Both the position numbers and the translations under genes were made by a program. Under the pieces are notes generated by a model. That model was not told where the DNA came from and ran no database searches. It saw nothing but the letters and a program-made list of their open reading frames with translations. This document shows positions 6,401 to 13,452 of a stretch of 22,101 bases of DNA, piece by piece. This stretch comes from a virus. Where the stretch lies: positions 1 to 22,101 of IMG/VR virus record IMGVR_UViG_3300025466_001655; one strand, 5' to 3'. Within the stretch, counting starts at the first letter, position 1. Every line of letters begins with the position of its first letter.

Positions 6401-6748
6401 ATGAACACACAAGCATTTGTAGCAACTTTTAAATCAAAAATTCATGATTTGTTTGATTTAGATTTATGGGTCAAGAACATCAAAGAACATGCTCCGCACG
6501 TAAGCGCAGAAACTATGGGTTGGGTAGCAGTAATATTATTGCATCTAGCTACCGTCCCTACTTTACTAGCAGTTTTGACAGGATTAACCGAAAAAATGCC
6601 TCCTGTAGACTTAGTACTTTTTAGTTGGGCAGGATTGTTTTGCTTTTTTATCAAGGCCGCAATTCAAAAAGATTTTTTGAATATTGTAACCATTGGTTTT
6701 GGCTTTTTCTGCCAAGCGGCTATGCTTGCTTTAATTGTGTTTAAGTAA
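6401..6748 (+). CDS. Small membrane protein
   Basis: A 115-residue protein with an amphipathic N-terminus and three hydrophobic segments: about 40-62 (WVAVILLHLATVPTLLAVLTG), 70-88 (VDLVLFSWAGLFCFFIKAA) and 93-114 (LNIVTIGFGFFCQAAMLALI). AAGGA precedes the ATG, and it lies 8 nt after the wall hydrolase. Adjacency to a hydrolase invites the idea of a holin, but three segments and the length are not decisive. I recall look-alikes in aquatic T4-like phages annotated only as membrane proteins. Confidence 0.65.
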   Translation: MNTQAFVATFKSKIHDLFDLDLWVKNIKEHAPHVSAETMGWVAVILLHLATVPTLLAVLTGLTEKMPPVDLVLFSWAGLFCFFIKAAIQKDFLNIVTIGFGFFCQAAMLALIVFK

Positions 6749-6790
6749 TTCTGTGGCTAAATATAACTAATAAACTAGGAGTAGGCAATT

Positions 6791-7483
6791 ATGGCCGGAT
6801 CAGGATACCAACAAGACAGTAATCAAATAACACCAGGGTTGTACCGCGTGGTGTTAACTATGACAAATACAACATATTACCCAAATGCGTCAGGAACAGT
6901 TGCGCAAAACGGTAGTGTAAACCCATACGATTGGAGTAACTCAGCATACACCAATGCTACTACAATGACAGCCGCTCAAGCTACATACCTAGCACAAGGA
7001 AATGTACGTTGGAATAACATTCTAAACGGATTGGACAATGTAGCCGACTGCCGCATTTTGAACGTGGTCGTAGGTGGTAACACAAACGGTACAGATGCTA
7101 CCACTCAGCCAACCAGTGTTGCTTTCACTGTAGAATTCTTCAGAGATGAATTTGTATTAGGTGAGTGGAACAATTATTTAAAATCAATTGGACAATCAAC
7201 AAGTGGTACATACACTAATGCAGACGGACTAGCTGGTAATACAGCCTATGTTGGCATTGGCGGAACAGCAGTTACTACTATTCCGTTAGCAATACAAGAC
7301 ATTGTTACTAACGCAATTATGCAGTCTACTAGCCGTACATACAGAACATTTAATCCACCAACAAGTGGCGACAGTCAACAAAAGATTTCTGTCGTTGCTC
7401 CAAGTGCTACAGCATCAAATATTTTTGGTACTGTAGGTGTCACACAAGTATCGGGCACAACATTGTCTGGAACTCCTGTTTAA
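6791..7483 (+). CDS. Probable structural protein
   Basis: A 230-residue Thr/Asn/Ser/Gly-rich, beta-type protein without signal peptide or membrane segment. A structured core is suggested around RVVLTMTNTTYYPNASG, VADCRILNVVVGG and VAFTVEFFRDEFVLGEWNNY. The tail is low-complexity Ser/Thr. The composition is typical of virion surface or fibre-associated proteins. An AGGAG lies 10 nt before the ATG. The intergenic spacer (6749-6790) contains an AT-rich CTAAATATA that only weakly resembles a late promoter. The function is not identifiable from motifs. Confidence 0.6.
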   Translation: MAGSGYQQDSNQITPGLYRVVLTMTNTTYYPNASGTVAQNGSVNPYDWSNSAYTNATTMTAAQATYLAQGNVRWNNILNGLDNVADCRILNVVVGGNTNGTDATTQPTSVAFTVEFFRDEFVLGEWNNYLKSIGQSTSGTYTNADGLAGNTAYVGIGGTAVTTIPLAIQDIVTNAIMQSTSRTYRTFNPPTSGDSQQKISVVAPSATASNIFGTVGVTQVSGTTLSGTPV

Positions 7484-7506
7484 TCTAATTTAGAAAACGC
7501 TACTGG

Positions 7507-8670
7507 ATGATATTAGCTTACTTACTCCTTTTAACTGGTCTAACAATTTCAGCAGTGGCGATTTACTATAGTGTAGTAGGTCTCACCGCAATATTCTCTG
7601 CGGCAGTAATTCCAATTATAATTATGGGGTCGGCTTTAGAAGTCGGCAAACTTGTCTGCGCCTCTTGGCTAAAAGCCAACTGGGAACGTGCTCCACGTTT
7701 CATGAGATACTATATGACCATTGCGGTTGTAGTACTAATGCTCATTACCTCAATGGGTATTTTTGGATTCCTTTCGAAAGCACATAATGACCAAAACCTT
7801 GTATCGGGCGACGTTCAAAGCAAAATCGCTATTTTTGATGAAAAGATCAAAACTGCCAAAGAAAATATCGAAGCCGACCGTAAACAACTTAAACAGATGG
7901 ATGAGGCAGTGGACCAGATCATGGGTCGTTCGTCGGATGAAAAAGGTGCCGACAAAGCCAACGCTGTACGTAAGAGTCAGCAGAAGGACAGGGTTTCGCT
8001 TGCCAAAGACATTGAATCCCAACAGAAACTTATTGCTAGTCTTAACGACGAAGCGGCTCCAATACGTGCAGAAGTACGCAAGGTCGATGCCGAAGTTGGC
8101 CCTATTAAGTATATCGCTGCCTTTATCTATGGTACCACACCAGATGCCTCCATGCTCGAACGAGCCGTTACTTGGATCATCATCTTAATTGTTATTGTAT
8201 TTGATCCGCTAGCAGTTATCATGTTATTGGGTGCTCAAATGACATTTGGATGGGCTCGAGAACAAAAAGAAGAACAAGCACATCCTACTATTGCAGAATT
8301 GGATACGTTTGTTGGTGAAAAGCCGACAGCCGAAGAACTGGAGACTACTCCAGTGGACAATACTATTGTAGAAGTATCTAGAGATATTGGGCCATTACCT
8401 CCATTATTTCCAGATCCTGTGCCAGAGCCAACTGCTGACAGTGAACGTTCGATTCCGATGACAGACGAAAGCGAATTGGAAAAATGGAATAAAATGATCG
8501 AAGAAGCAGAACGTCAAGTGGCAGAAGAATCTACTCTAGAAGAAAGATTAGCTTCGGGTGAAACATACATCAATGAACAAGGTGTAGAAGTGCCTTTAGA
8601 TGAAGAATCAAAAAAAAAGACTTACATGATCAAGAACGAGCAGGGACAGATGGAAATCAAGAATCGGTAG
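7507..8670 (+). CDS. Four-helix membrane protein with central coiled coil (zero-frame product)
   Basis: A 387-residue protein. Membrane segments are at about 3-23, 25-50, 66-90 and 219-245. Between helices 3 and 4 lies a long charged coiled coil (about 100-195). The segment after helix 4 is acidic and Pro/Glu-rich (about 255-370), so it should be cytoplasmic or disordered. The first segments (GLTAIFSAAVIPIIIMGSAL) resemble a membrane protein I recall from T4-like cyanophages with no known role. No Shine-Dalgarno is obvious before the ATG at 7507. Near its 3' end an A9-G run provides an A AAA AAG slippery heptamer in the correct phase. The ribosome can shift there into the open -1 frame and make a 478-residue form (see 8613-8619). 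Confidence 0.75.
   Translation: MILAYLLLLTGLTISAVAIYYSVVGLTAIFSAAVIPIIIMGSALEVGKLVCASWLKANWERAPRFMRYYMTIAVVVLMLITSMGIFGFLSKAHNDQNLVSGDVQSKIAIFDEKIKTAKENIEADRKQLKQMDEAVDQIMGRSSDEKGADKANAVRKSQQKDRVSLAKDIESQQKLIASLNDEAAPIRAEVRKVDAEVGPIKYIAAFIYGTTPDASMLERAVTWIIILIVIVFDPLAVIMLLGAQMTFGWAREQKEEQAHPTIAELDTFVGEKPTAEELETTPVDNTIVEVSRDIGPLPPLFPDPVPEPTADSERSIPMTDESELEKWNKMIEEAERQVAEESTLEERLASGETYINEQGVEVPLDEESKKKTYMIKNEQGQMEIKNR
8613..8619 (+). promoter_or_regulatory. Programmed -1 frameshift site A AAA AAG
   Basis: Zero-frame codons read tca aaa aaa aag (8608-8619), so the heptamer is in the exact X XXY YYZ phase. A AAA AAG is the classical slippery site used in E. coli dnaX. The -1 frame is open for 107 codons beyond it, to a stop at 8940-8942. 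Confidence 0.6.
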
Positions 8671-8942
8671 GCTATGTACAAAATCAAGAACAAAAACCAA
8701 ACAGTTTATGGGCAAGAGTAATAGGCATAAATCCAATAGATCAATTATATAAAGAGTACAGTGACCATAAATTTACAGACTTTACAGTAGATGCTACAAC
8801 AGAACCTGAATTGGCTGCATTTGTGGAAGAAACCAAACAGTATGGTCCACGCTTTAGTGACTATCCTTTAGAAAAAATAACATACTTTGAAGAGCGAATA
8901 CATGAACTTAGGTCGAATAACACTGATAACACCGCCGGATAA
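8619..8942 (+). CDS. C-terminal extension in the -1 frame, no start codon of its own
   Basis: Reading in the -1 frame from the slippery site gives 107 codons (DLHDQERAG... NSLWARVIGINPIDQLYKEY... [19 protein letters not shown]). No ATG, GTG or TTG lies between the upstream in-frame stop (about 8600) and an internal TTG far inside. The composition is ordinary coding (aromatics in place, SLWARVIGINPIDQLYKEY looks like a helix), so it is probably made only as a fusion to the membrane protein, total 478 residues. The alternative is that one A is missing from the homopolymer in this assembly, which would also fuse the two. Its last 41 nt overlap the next gene. Confidence 0.6.
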   Translation, partial: DLHDQERAGTDGNQESVGYVQNQEQKPNSLWARVIGINPIDQLYKEYSDHKFTDFTVDATTEPELAAFVEETKQYGPRFSDYPLEKITYFEERIHELRSNNTDNTAG

Positions 8943-9324
8943 ACTATTCAATATGAGTTTAAGTTATCTATTAGTCAAACCATCTAATACAGTTAAAGAA
9001 CAATTTCAATCAATTCTAAGTCATTTAGTTGAAGATGTAAATGTTTTTATGTTTGACCAAGATGATTACGATATTGATTGGTTATTAAGCATTGCACAGC
9101 AAGTAGAAGTTTTAATTATTGATATCGATAATTGCGATCCAATAACCAAATTGTTTGTAACATGTTTACTTGCTCATCCGAACAGCCATTACATAACAAT
9201 GGACGACTTAGTTCCTTATAAATTGATAAGTAAAAATCGCATATATAATTTAGATTGGCTAGCCGAACAAATTAAAAATGCAACTGAACAACAAGACGAA
9301 GACGATGATACACAAGAAGAATAA
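8902..9324 (+). CDS. Unknown acidic phage protein
   Basis: A 140-residue acidic protein ([20 protein letters not shown] onward) with alternating strands and helices: [27 protein letters not shown], and a C-terminal tail [15 protein letters not shown]. The pattern of hydrophobic strands ending in acidic turns is reminiscent of a Rossmann-like alpha/beta fold, but I do not recognise it. The ATG at 8902 is preferred over the TTG at 8887 because residues before it look spurious. It starts inside the frameshift extension of the upstream gene, and its end overlaps bS21 by 20 nt, so it is tightly embedded in this operon. Confidence 0.65.
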   Translation: MNLGRITLITPPDKLFNMSLSYLLVKPSNTVKEQFQSILSHLVEDVNVFMFDQDDYDIDWLLSIAQQVEVLIIDIDNCDPITKLFVTCLLAHPNSHYITMDDLVPYKLISKNRIYNLDWLAEQIKNATEQQDEDDDTQEE

Positions 9325-9538
9325 AGGTACTGGCATTACTGTAAAGGATGGTGAAAATATTAATGTTTCTCTACGACGATTTAAACGAAAAATTGAAGAA
9401 GCTGGAACTTTAGAAACCTTACGTGCCAAAGAATTCTACGAAAAACCAACAACTGAACGCAAACGTAAAAAAGGTGCCGCCAAAGCACGTTGGAATAAAA
9501 AACTTCGCGATCAACAATTACCACCAAAACTCTATTGA
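9305..9538 (+). CDS. rpsU: Ribosomal protein bS21
   Basis: A 77-residue bS21 of the 30S subunit. Diagnostic blocks are [18 protein letters not shown], then [17 protein letters not shown], and the basic C-terminus ending in LY, which match bacterial bS21 in order and spacing. bS21 sits near the anti-Shine-Dalgarno of 16S rRNA and promotes initiation. Phage-encoded bS21 is established knowledge for several aquatic phages. The ATG at 9305 overlaps the previous gene. A more internal start would shorten the N-terminus to the usual ~70 residues. The stop TGA lies within the -35 hexamer of the next promoter. It probably biases host ribosomes toward phage mRNAs (inference). Confidence 0.93.
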   Translation: MIHKKNKGTGITVKDGENINVSLRRFKRKIEEAGTLETLRAKEFYEKPTTERKRKKGAAKARWNKKLRDQQLPPKLY

Positions 9539-9563
9539 CACATTGAATTGAAGGTGTTATAAT
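9535..9563 (+). promoter_or_regulatory. Consensus sigma70 promoter, extended -10, leaderless
   Basis: TTGACA at 9535-9540 (sharing bases with the rpsU stop), a 17-base spacer, and TGTTATAAT giving an extended TGn plus TATAAT at 9558-9563. The expected start (about 9570) coincides with the ATG of the exonuclease gene, so no room remains for a Shine-Dalgarno. Confidence 0.85.
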
Positions 9564-9569
9564 GTTAGT

Positions 9570-10151
9570 ATGAATACCGACATTATGATAGATTTGGAGA
9601 CTCTAAATACAACTCCCGACGCGGCTATCTTAACAATTGGTGCTGTAAAATTCGATCCATTTGGTTCCGAAGTTAAAGAACCAAAAATGGATAGTTTTTA
9701 TTGTAAAGTAGATTTAGATAGTTGTGATCGTATTGGATTAACTACTAACGATGATACAATCGCTTGGTGGGCTAATCAAAGCAAAGAGGCACAAGAAGCT
9801 GCCTTTGACCCCGAAGGAAGAATTGATATAGAAGATGCATTTGCACAACTATACAAATTCTGCTGGGGTGCTAAACGTGTTTGGTCAAATGGTAGTTGTT
9901 TTGATATTATCATTTGCGAACATGTATTCCGTAAAATTAATCGTGCTATCCCTTGGAAGTTTTGGGAAGTGCGAGATGTACGTACAGCATTTGATTTAGG
10001 AATTAATCCACAACGCCCGCCAGTTACGGCCCACCATGCTTTAGAGGATGCGTGGAACCAGGCAGTAGGCATTCAAAATGTCTATAACACACTACGTACT
10101 AGTACAACAACAGAAGGCAAATATATTGCCCCATTTGCAAATCAGAGGTAA
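9570..10151 (+). CDS. dexA: DEDDh 3'-5' exonuclease, DexA-like
   Basis: A 193-residue exonuclease of the DnaQ/DEDD superfamily, like T4 DexA or the Rv2179c-type exoribonucleases. The catalytic set can be read: Asp8 and Glu10 in MIDLETLNTTPDAAI, Asp112 in SNGSCFDIIICEHVF, and His155/His156 with Asp160 in HHALEDAWNQA, i.e. the DEDDh variant. It removes nucleotides from the 3' end of DNA or RNA. In T4 it helps degrade host DNA or process ends. The promoter is consensus and the ATG is at the predicted transcription start. The next gene follows after 1 nt with its ribosome site inside this gene. Confidence 0.85.
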   Translation: MNTDIMIDLETLNTTPDAAILTIGAVKFDPFGSEVKEPKMDSFYCKVDLDSCDRIGLTTNDDTIAWWANQSKEAQEAAFDPEGRIDIEDAFAQLYKFCWGAKRVWSNGSCFDIIICEHVFRKINRAIPWKFWEVRDVRTAFDLGINPQRPPVTAHHALEDAWNQAVGIQNVYNTLRTSTTTEGKYIAPFANQR

Positions 10152-10152
10152 T

Positions 10153-10323
10153 ATGATTAAAATTAAAAAATCCAACGATATTTGGTGGGAAATAACTGAA
10201 TGGAATTGCAACAACAACTACATCGTTGAAATGGAGGATGGCGAAAAATGGTTCACAGCTACTCCTTGTAATTCTAAAGCCCAATTTTTATTTTCATTAA
10301 CATTCTCAGAATATATTTTATGA
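10153..10323 (+). CDS. Small unknown protein
   Basis: A 56-residue protein with a beta-rich look (IWWEITEWNCNNNYIVEMED, then GEKWFTATPC) and three Trp residues close together. AGAGG ends 4 nt before the ATG at 10153, within the exonuclease stop region. It ends at ATGA, overlapping the MazG-like gene, so it is a link in the dexA-mazG operon. No known family is recognised. Confidence 0.6.
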   Translation: MIKIKKSNDIWWEITEWNCNNNYIVEMEDGEKWFTATPCNSKAQFLFSLTFSEYIL

Positions 10324-10604
10324 ACAGTCAAACTAAAGAAGTAATGGACATTCTCCAAGAAGAGTGCGCAGAAGTTATACAAGCGATAAGTAAAATCAGC
10401 CGCTTTGGACTTGATAATTTTAAACCAGGAAAACCCAAAACTAATAGGGAACACTTGGAAGAAGAGTTAGGCGATTTAATGGCTATGATAGATATTCTAC
10501 AACAACTGGACATTGTTAGCTATACTAATATTGAACTAGCTAGTCAGGCTAAAGTAGAAAAACTTAAAAAATGGTCAAATATTTTCAACGAAAATATTTC
10601 TTGA
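10320..10604 (+). CDS. mazG: MazG-like nucleotide pyrophosphohydrolase
   Basis: A 94-residue all-alpha NTP pyrophosphohydrolase of the MazG/dUTPase superfamily. Metal-binding motifs are EECAE (Glu14, Glu15, Glu18) on helix 1 and EEELGDLMAMID (Glu48/Glu49, Asp52) on helix 2, the EExxE and ExxD pattern of the family. Such enzymes hydrolyse NTPs or (d)NTP analogues to NMP and PPi, cleaning the nucleotide pool. Phage MazG proteins have also been linked to altered ppGpp levels. Its single-domain length is normal for phage versions. It is coupled to the upstream gene by ATGA. An AT-rich late-like box follows 3 nt after its stop. Confidence 0.85.
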   Translation: MNSQTKEVMDILQEECAEVIQAISKISRFGLDNFKPGKPKTNREHLEEELGDLMAMIDILQQLDIVSYTNIELASQAKVEKLKKWSNIFNENIS

Positions 10605-10606
10605 GA

Positions 10607-10614
10607 GATAAATA
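10607..10614 (+). promoter_or_regulatory. Late-promoter-like box GATAAATA
   Basis: GATAAATA matches the T4 late consensus at 7 of 8 positions. Transcription would begin at about 10621 and give a leader of about 70 nt ahead of dnaK. I find no sigma70 promoter in this gap. Confidence 0.45.
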
Positions 10615-10619
10615 ATTAC

Positions 10620-10693
10620 GTGCTGAAACGCCGTAAGGGTTTAGTACATAGGGCATGGTGCCCGAATTTACTTGCTTAATTAAGGAGAAAATT
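10620..10693 (+). ncRNA. dnaK 5' leader with two hairpins
   Basis: Stem 1 pairs 10620-10627 (GTGCTGAA) with 10640-10647 (TTTAGTAC), 8 pairs including two G-U. Stem 2 is GGGC-ATGGT-GCCC at 10651-10663. Eighteen nt later comes AAGGAG (10682-10687), then 6 nt to the ATG. CTTAATTAAG at 10675-10684 is a palindrome that includes the first bases of the Shine-Dalgarno. The geometry matches the hsp20 leader (12621-12676), which suggests a shared cis-acting RNA element. Confidence 0.5.
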
Positions 10694-12589
10694 ATGAGCA
10701 AAATCATCGGTATCGATTTAGGTACAACAAATAGCTGTGTGGCAATCTTAGAAAACGGAGTTGCTAAAGTAATTGAAAACAGCGAGGGTGCTAGAACAAC
10801 ACCATCAATCATTGCGTATACAGATAAAGAAATTTTAGTAGGCGCAACAGCAAAACGACAAGCAGTCACAAACCCAAAGAATACAATTTACGCAAGTAAG
10901 CGTTTAATCGGACGTAAGTTCGAAGAACAAGCTGTGCAAAAAGACATCGACTTGATGCCATACACTATTATCAAAGCTGATAACGGTGATGCATGGATCG
11001 AAGCTAACGGCGAAAAGCTAGCACCACAACAAGTGTCAGCAGAAGTTCTACGCAAGATGAAAAAGACTGCCGAAGACTATCTAGGCGAAACAGTAACACA
11101 AGCGGTTATTACTGTACCAGCTTACTTTAACGATAGCCAACGTCAAGCAACTAAAGATGCAGGACAAATTGCTGGTTTAGAAGTTCTACGTATTATTAAT
11201 GAACCAACAGCGGCCGCACTAGCATACGGTGTTGATAAGGCAGATAAACGTGATCGTAAGATTGCTGTATATGACTTAGGTGGTGGTACATTTGATATTT
11301 CAATTATTGAAATTGCCAACATCGATGGTGATAAACAAATCGAAGTACTTGCTACTAACGGTGATACATTCCTAGGCGGTGAAGATTTTGACCAAGCTAT
11401 TATGGATCACTTGGTAGCAGAATTTAAGAAAGAAAATGGTATTGATCTTAAGACAGACGTACTGGCATTGCAACGTTTAAAAGAAGCCGCAGAAAAGGCC
11501 AAGATTGAATTGTCCAGCGCCGCAAGCACTACAGTTAATCTGCCATACGTTACAGCAGATGCAACCGGTCCTAAGCACATGAACGTAACAATTAGCCGTA
11601 GCAAGTTTGAAGCTATGGTCGAAGCATTGATTCAACGTTCAATTGAGCCATGCAAAACATGTATGTCCGATGCTAAAGTTACAGCCGCAGACATTGACGA
11701 AGTTATCCTAGTTGGTGGACAAACACGTATGCCAGCAGTACAAGCCGCAGTTGAAAAATTGTTTGGCAAGGCTCCACGTAAGGATGTTAATCCAGATGAA
11801 GCGGTTGCCGCAGGTGCCGCAGTACAAGGTGCTGTTCTAGCAGGCGACAAGACAGACGTATTGTTGTTAGACGTTACACCATTGACCTTGGGTATTGAAA
11901 CAATGGGCGGTGTGTTTACCAAGTTGATTGCTAAGAACACAACTATCCCAACTAAACACAGCCAAACATTTAGTACAGCAGATGATAATCAACCAGCTGT
12001 TACAATTAAAGTAGCACAAGGTGAACGTGATTTGTTCAAGTACAATAAATTGCTTGGCGAATTCAATCTAGAAGGTATTGATCCTGCTCCACGCGGCATG
12101 CCACAAATTGAAGTTACACTTGACATCGATGCTAACGGCATTTTGAATGTTAGTGCAACTGATAAGAAAACTGGTAAGGCTAACAAGATTACCATTAAGA
12201 GTGATTCAGGACTAAGCAAAGAAGATATCGAGCGTATGATTGCAGAAGCGGAAGCCAATGCTGAATCGGATAAGAAAGCCGCAGAATTAATCAACGCACG
12301 TAATAGCGCAGAAAGTCAATTGCACTCAATGGGCAAAGATTTTGATACGTACAAGGATCAAATCACCGACGAAGAAAAGACTGCATATGAAACAGCAGTC
12401 ACTAGCGCACGTGATGCGATTGCAGGAGAAGATATCGAAGCTATCAATTCTAGCATGAGCAAATTGTTTGAATCAGCAGGCCCAATCTTAACTAAGAAAC
12501 AAGCCGCTGAAACAGCGCAAGCAACTGATACAACCGGTGCACAACCTGCAGAAGGCCAAACAGTTGATGCGGCGTTCAAAGAAGTTTGA
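10694..12589 (+). CDS. dnaK: Molecular chaperone DnaK (Hsp70)
   Basis: A 631-residue full-length Hsp70. ATPase signatures are [18 protein letters not shown] at the start, [15 protein letters not shown] in the middle and [14 protein letters not shown] later. [18 protein letters not shown] and [13 protein letters not shown] are intact. The linker [19 protein letters not shown] joins it to the peptide-binding domain, and the C-terminus ends in the typical VDAAFKEV. It folds and refolds proteins with DnaJ and GrpE, neither of which is seen here, so host co-chaperones are needed. The start at 10694 is chosen from homology and AAGGAG; an upstream in-frame GTG at 10655 lies in the leader hairpin. 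A complete dnaK is uncommon in phages. Hsp20 follows under its own promoter. Confidence 0.97.
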   Translation: MSKIIGIDLGTTNSCVAILENGVAKVIENSEGARTTPSIIAYTDKEILVGATAKRQAVTNPKNTIYASKRLIGRKFEEQAVQKDIDLMPYTIIKADNGDAWIEANGEKLAPQQVSAEVLRKMKKTAEDYLGETVTQAVITVPAYFNDSQRQATKDAGQIAGLEVLRIINEPTAAALAYGVDKADKRDRKIAVYDLGGGTFDISIIEIANIDGDKQIEVLATNGDTFLGGEDFDQAIMDHLVAEFKKENGIDLKTDVLALQRLKEAAEKAKIELSSAASTTVNLPYVTADATGPKHMNVTISRSKFEAMVEALIQRSIEPCKTCMSDAKVTAADIDEVILVGGQTRMPAVQAAVEKLFGKAPRKDVNPDEAVAAGAAVQGAVLAGDKTDVLLLDVTPLTLGIETMGGVFTKLIAKNTTIPTKHSQTFSTADDNQPAVTIKVAQGERDLFKYNKLLGEFNLEGIDPAPRGMPQIEVTLDIDANGILNVSATDKKTGKANKITIKSDSGLSKEDIERMIAEAEANAESDKKAAELINARNSAESQLHSMGKDFDTYKDQITDEEKTAYETAVTSARDAIAGEDIEAINSSMSKLFESAGPILTKKQAAETAQATDTTGAQPAEGQTVDAAFKEV

Positions 12590-12614
12590 CACACAGACAG
12601 ACTAGTAGTATAAT
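12586..12614 (+). promoter_or_regulatory. Perfect sigma70 promoter TTGACA-17-TATAAT
   Basis: TTGACA at 12586-12591 overlaps the dnaK TGA stop. A 17-base spacer leads to TATAAT at 12609-12614. Transcription should start at about 12621, exactly where the leader hairpin begins. Confidence 0.85.
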
Positions 12615-12620
12615 AAACGT

Positions 12621-12676
12621 GTAGGGTGCCCATGGTGGGGCCCTACAGAGTTCTTGCTTAATATAAGGAGACCAAA
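12621..12676 (+). ncRNA. hsp20 5' leader hairpin
   Basis: GTAGGG (12621-12626) pairs with CCCTAC (12641-12646). Inside it CCC-ATGGT-GGG (12629-12639) forms the tip with the same ATGGT loop as the dnaK leader but an inverted stem. Eighteen nt separate the hairpin from AAGGAG (12665-12670), then 6 nt to ATG. CTTA-ATA-TAAG (12657-12667) can fold over the first bases of the Shine-Dalgarno, a possible temperature-sensitive switch. Confidence 0.55.
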
Positions 12677-13105
12677 ATGTCACAAATGCAACTAAGAACT
12701 ATTAACCCAGCTGACTTAGCACAGATCAGCAGAGCCCTTGTAGGATTTGATCAATATTTCAATAATCCTCGATTACAAAACAGCAACTATCCTCCACACA
12801 ATATTGTGAAGTTTAGTGATAGTGAATATGCTATCGAAGTAGCAGTAGCAGGGTTCAGTAAAGAAGAAATCACAGTAGAAGTAGACCAAGACCAACTTGT
12901 TGTTCGCGGTACTCAAAAAGTTTCAGATGAAACTACTAAAGAGTATTTGCACAAAGGTCTAGCTAGCCGTGATTTTGAACAAACATGGACTTTAGCAGAG
13001 TACATGGAAGTCAAGGATGCAGAAGTCAAGGATGGTATGTTGATTATTAATATTCAACGAATCATTCCAGATTCACTAAAGCCAAGACAAATCGAAATTA
13101 AATAA
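12677..13105 (+). CDS. hsp20: Small heat-shock protein Hsp20 (IbpA-like)
   Basis: A 142-residue alpha-crystallin-type chaperone that holds unfolding proteins for DnaK-dependent refolding. The core runs from about residue 36 to 130: YPPHNIVKFSDSEYAIEVAV, AGFSKEEITVEVDQDQLVV, RGLA-type segment HKGLASRDFEQTWTLAE, and GMLIINIQRIIPDSLKP, i.e. the IbpA pattern of proteobacteria. The short C-terminal IEIK supplies the I-x-I anchoring motif. Hsp20 is a frequent gene of T4-like cyanophages. It sits directly behind dnaK with its own consensus promoter and matching leader, so both arms of the refolding pair are phage-supplied. Confidence 0.93.
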   Translation: MSQMQLRTINPADLAQISRALVGFDQYFNNPRLQNSNYPPHNIVKFSDSEYAIEVAVAGFSKEEITVEVDQDQLVVRGTQKVSDETTKEYLHKGLASRDFEQTWTLAEYMEVKDAEVKDGMLIINIQRIIPDSLKPRQIEIK

Positions 13106-13111
13106 TCAACC

Positions 13112-13129
13112 GGGGGAGGAAACTCCCCC
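13112..13129 (+). terminator. GC-rich hairpin with GAAA loop
   Basis: GGGGGAG-GAAA-CTCCCCC is a perfect 7-bp stem closed by a GNRA tetraloop, between hsp20 and clpS. CTCTTAAT follows rather than a long U-run, so it may be a weak terminator or an mRNA-stabilising or processing hairpin that separates hsp20 from clpS expression. Confidence 0.5.
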
Positions 13130-13149
13130 TCTTAATAGAAAGAGAAAAC

Positions 13150-13452
13150 ATGTCGACAACTGATATCCAATTAGAAGAAAAGATTAAAGTAGTAATCAGT
13201 GAACCTAAGCGTTGGAAAGTAATCCTATTGAACGATGATTCCACCCCAATGGAATTTGTAATATCATTGTTGATGGAAGTTTTTAGACATAACGAAAACA
13301 CAGCCCGAGATATCATGCTTCAAATACACGAGCAAGGTAGCGGTGTTGCTGGAACATATAGTTTTGAAATTGCCGAAGCTAAAGCAGTAGAAGCTACAAA
13401 TGCGGCAAGAACTAACAACCATCCTTTACAAATTAAATTGGAAGAAGAATGA
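13150..13452 (+). CDS. clpS: ClpS-type adaptor of the ClpAP protease (N-end rule)
   Basis: A 100-residue adaptor that delivers proteins with bulky N-terminal residues to ClpAP. The substrate-binding signature WKVILLNDDSTPMEFV (Asn28, Asp29, Asp30) is intact, as are His60 in MLQIHEQGSGVAGTY and the FEIAEAKA strand. The length is about that of E. coli ClpS (106). The N-terminal extension that engages ClpA (about residues 1-20) is present and charged. AAAGAGA precedes the ATG. The stop overlaps the heme oxygenase start (ATGA). No Clp ATPase or protease is seen in the window, so it must act on the host's; this could redirect host proteolysis during infection (inference). Confidence 0.93.
   Translation: MSTTDIQLEEKIKVVISEPKRWKVILLNDDSTPMEFVISLLMEVFRHNENTARDIMLQIHEQGSGVAGTYSFEIAEAKAVEATNAARTNNHPLQIKLEEE

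Noticed and set aside
6401-6748. Calling the small membrane protein a holin
   Set aside because: It adjoins the wall hydrolase and has three hydrophobic segments, but no family motif is visible and similar small membrane proteins are common in phages. I left it as unknown.
7763-8188. A + strand 141-codon frame within the membrane protein gene
   Set aside because: It lies wholly inside the coiled-coil-encoding region, has no ribosome site, and its Lys/Arg/Pro/Leu composition looks like a frame shadow.
8674-8721. A 15-codon frame starting at the ATG at 8674, just after the zero-frame stop
   Set aside because: It is very short, without a ribosome site, and lies inside the -1 frame extension, which codes better.
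10620-10663. A tRNA-like or known riboswitch structure ahead of dnaK
   Set aside because: The two stems do not form a cloverleaf, there is no T-loop GTTCRA sequence or CCA end, and I recognise no known riboswitch core.
13112-13129. A classical Rho-independent terminator after hsp20
   Set aside because: The stem is strong, but CTCTTAAT follows instead of a U-run, so I list it only as a possible terminator or stabilising hairpin.
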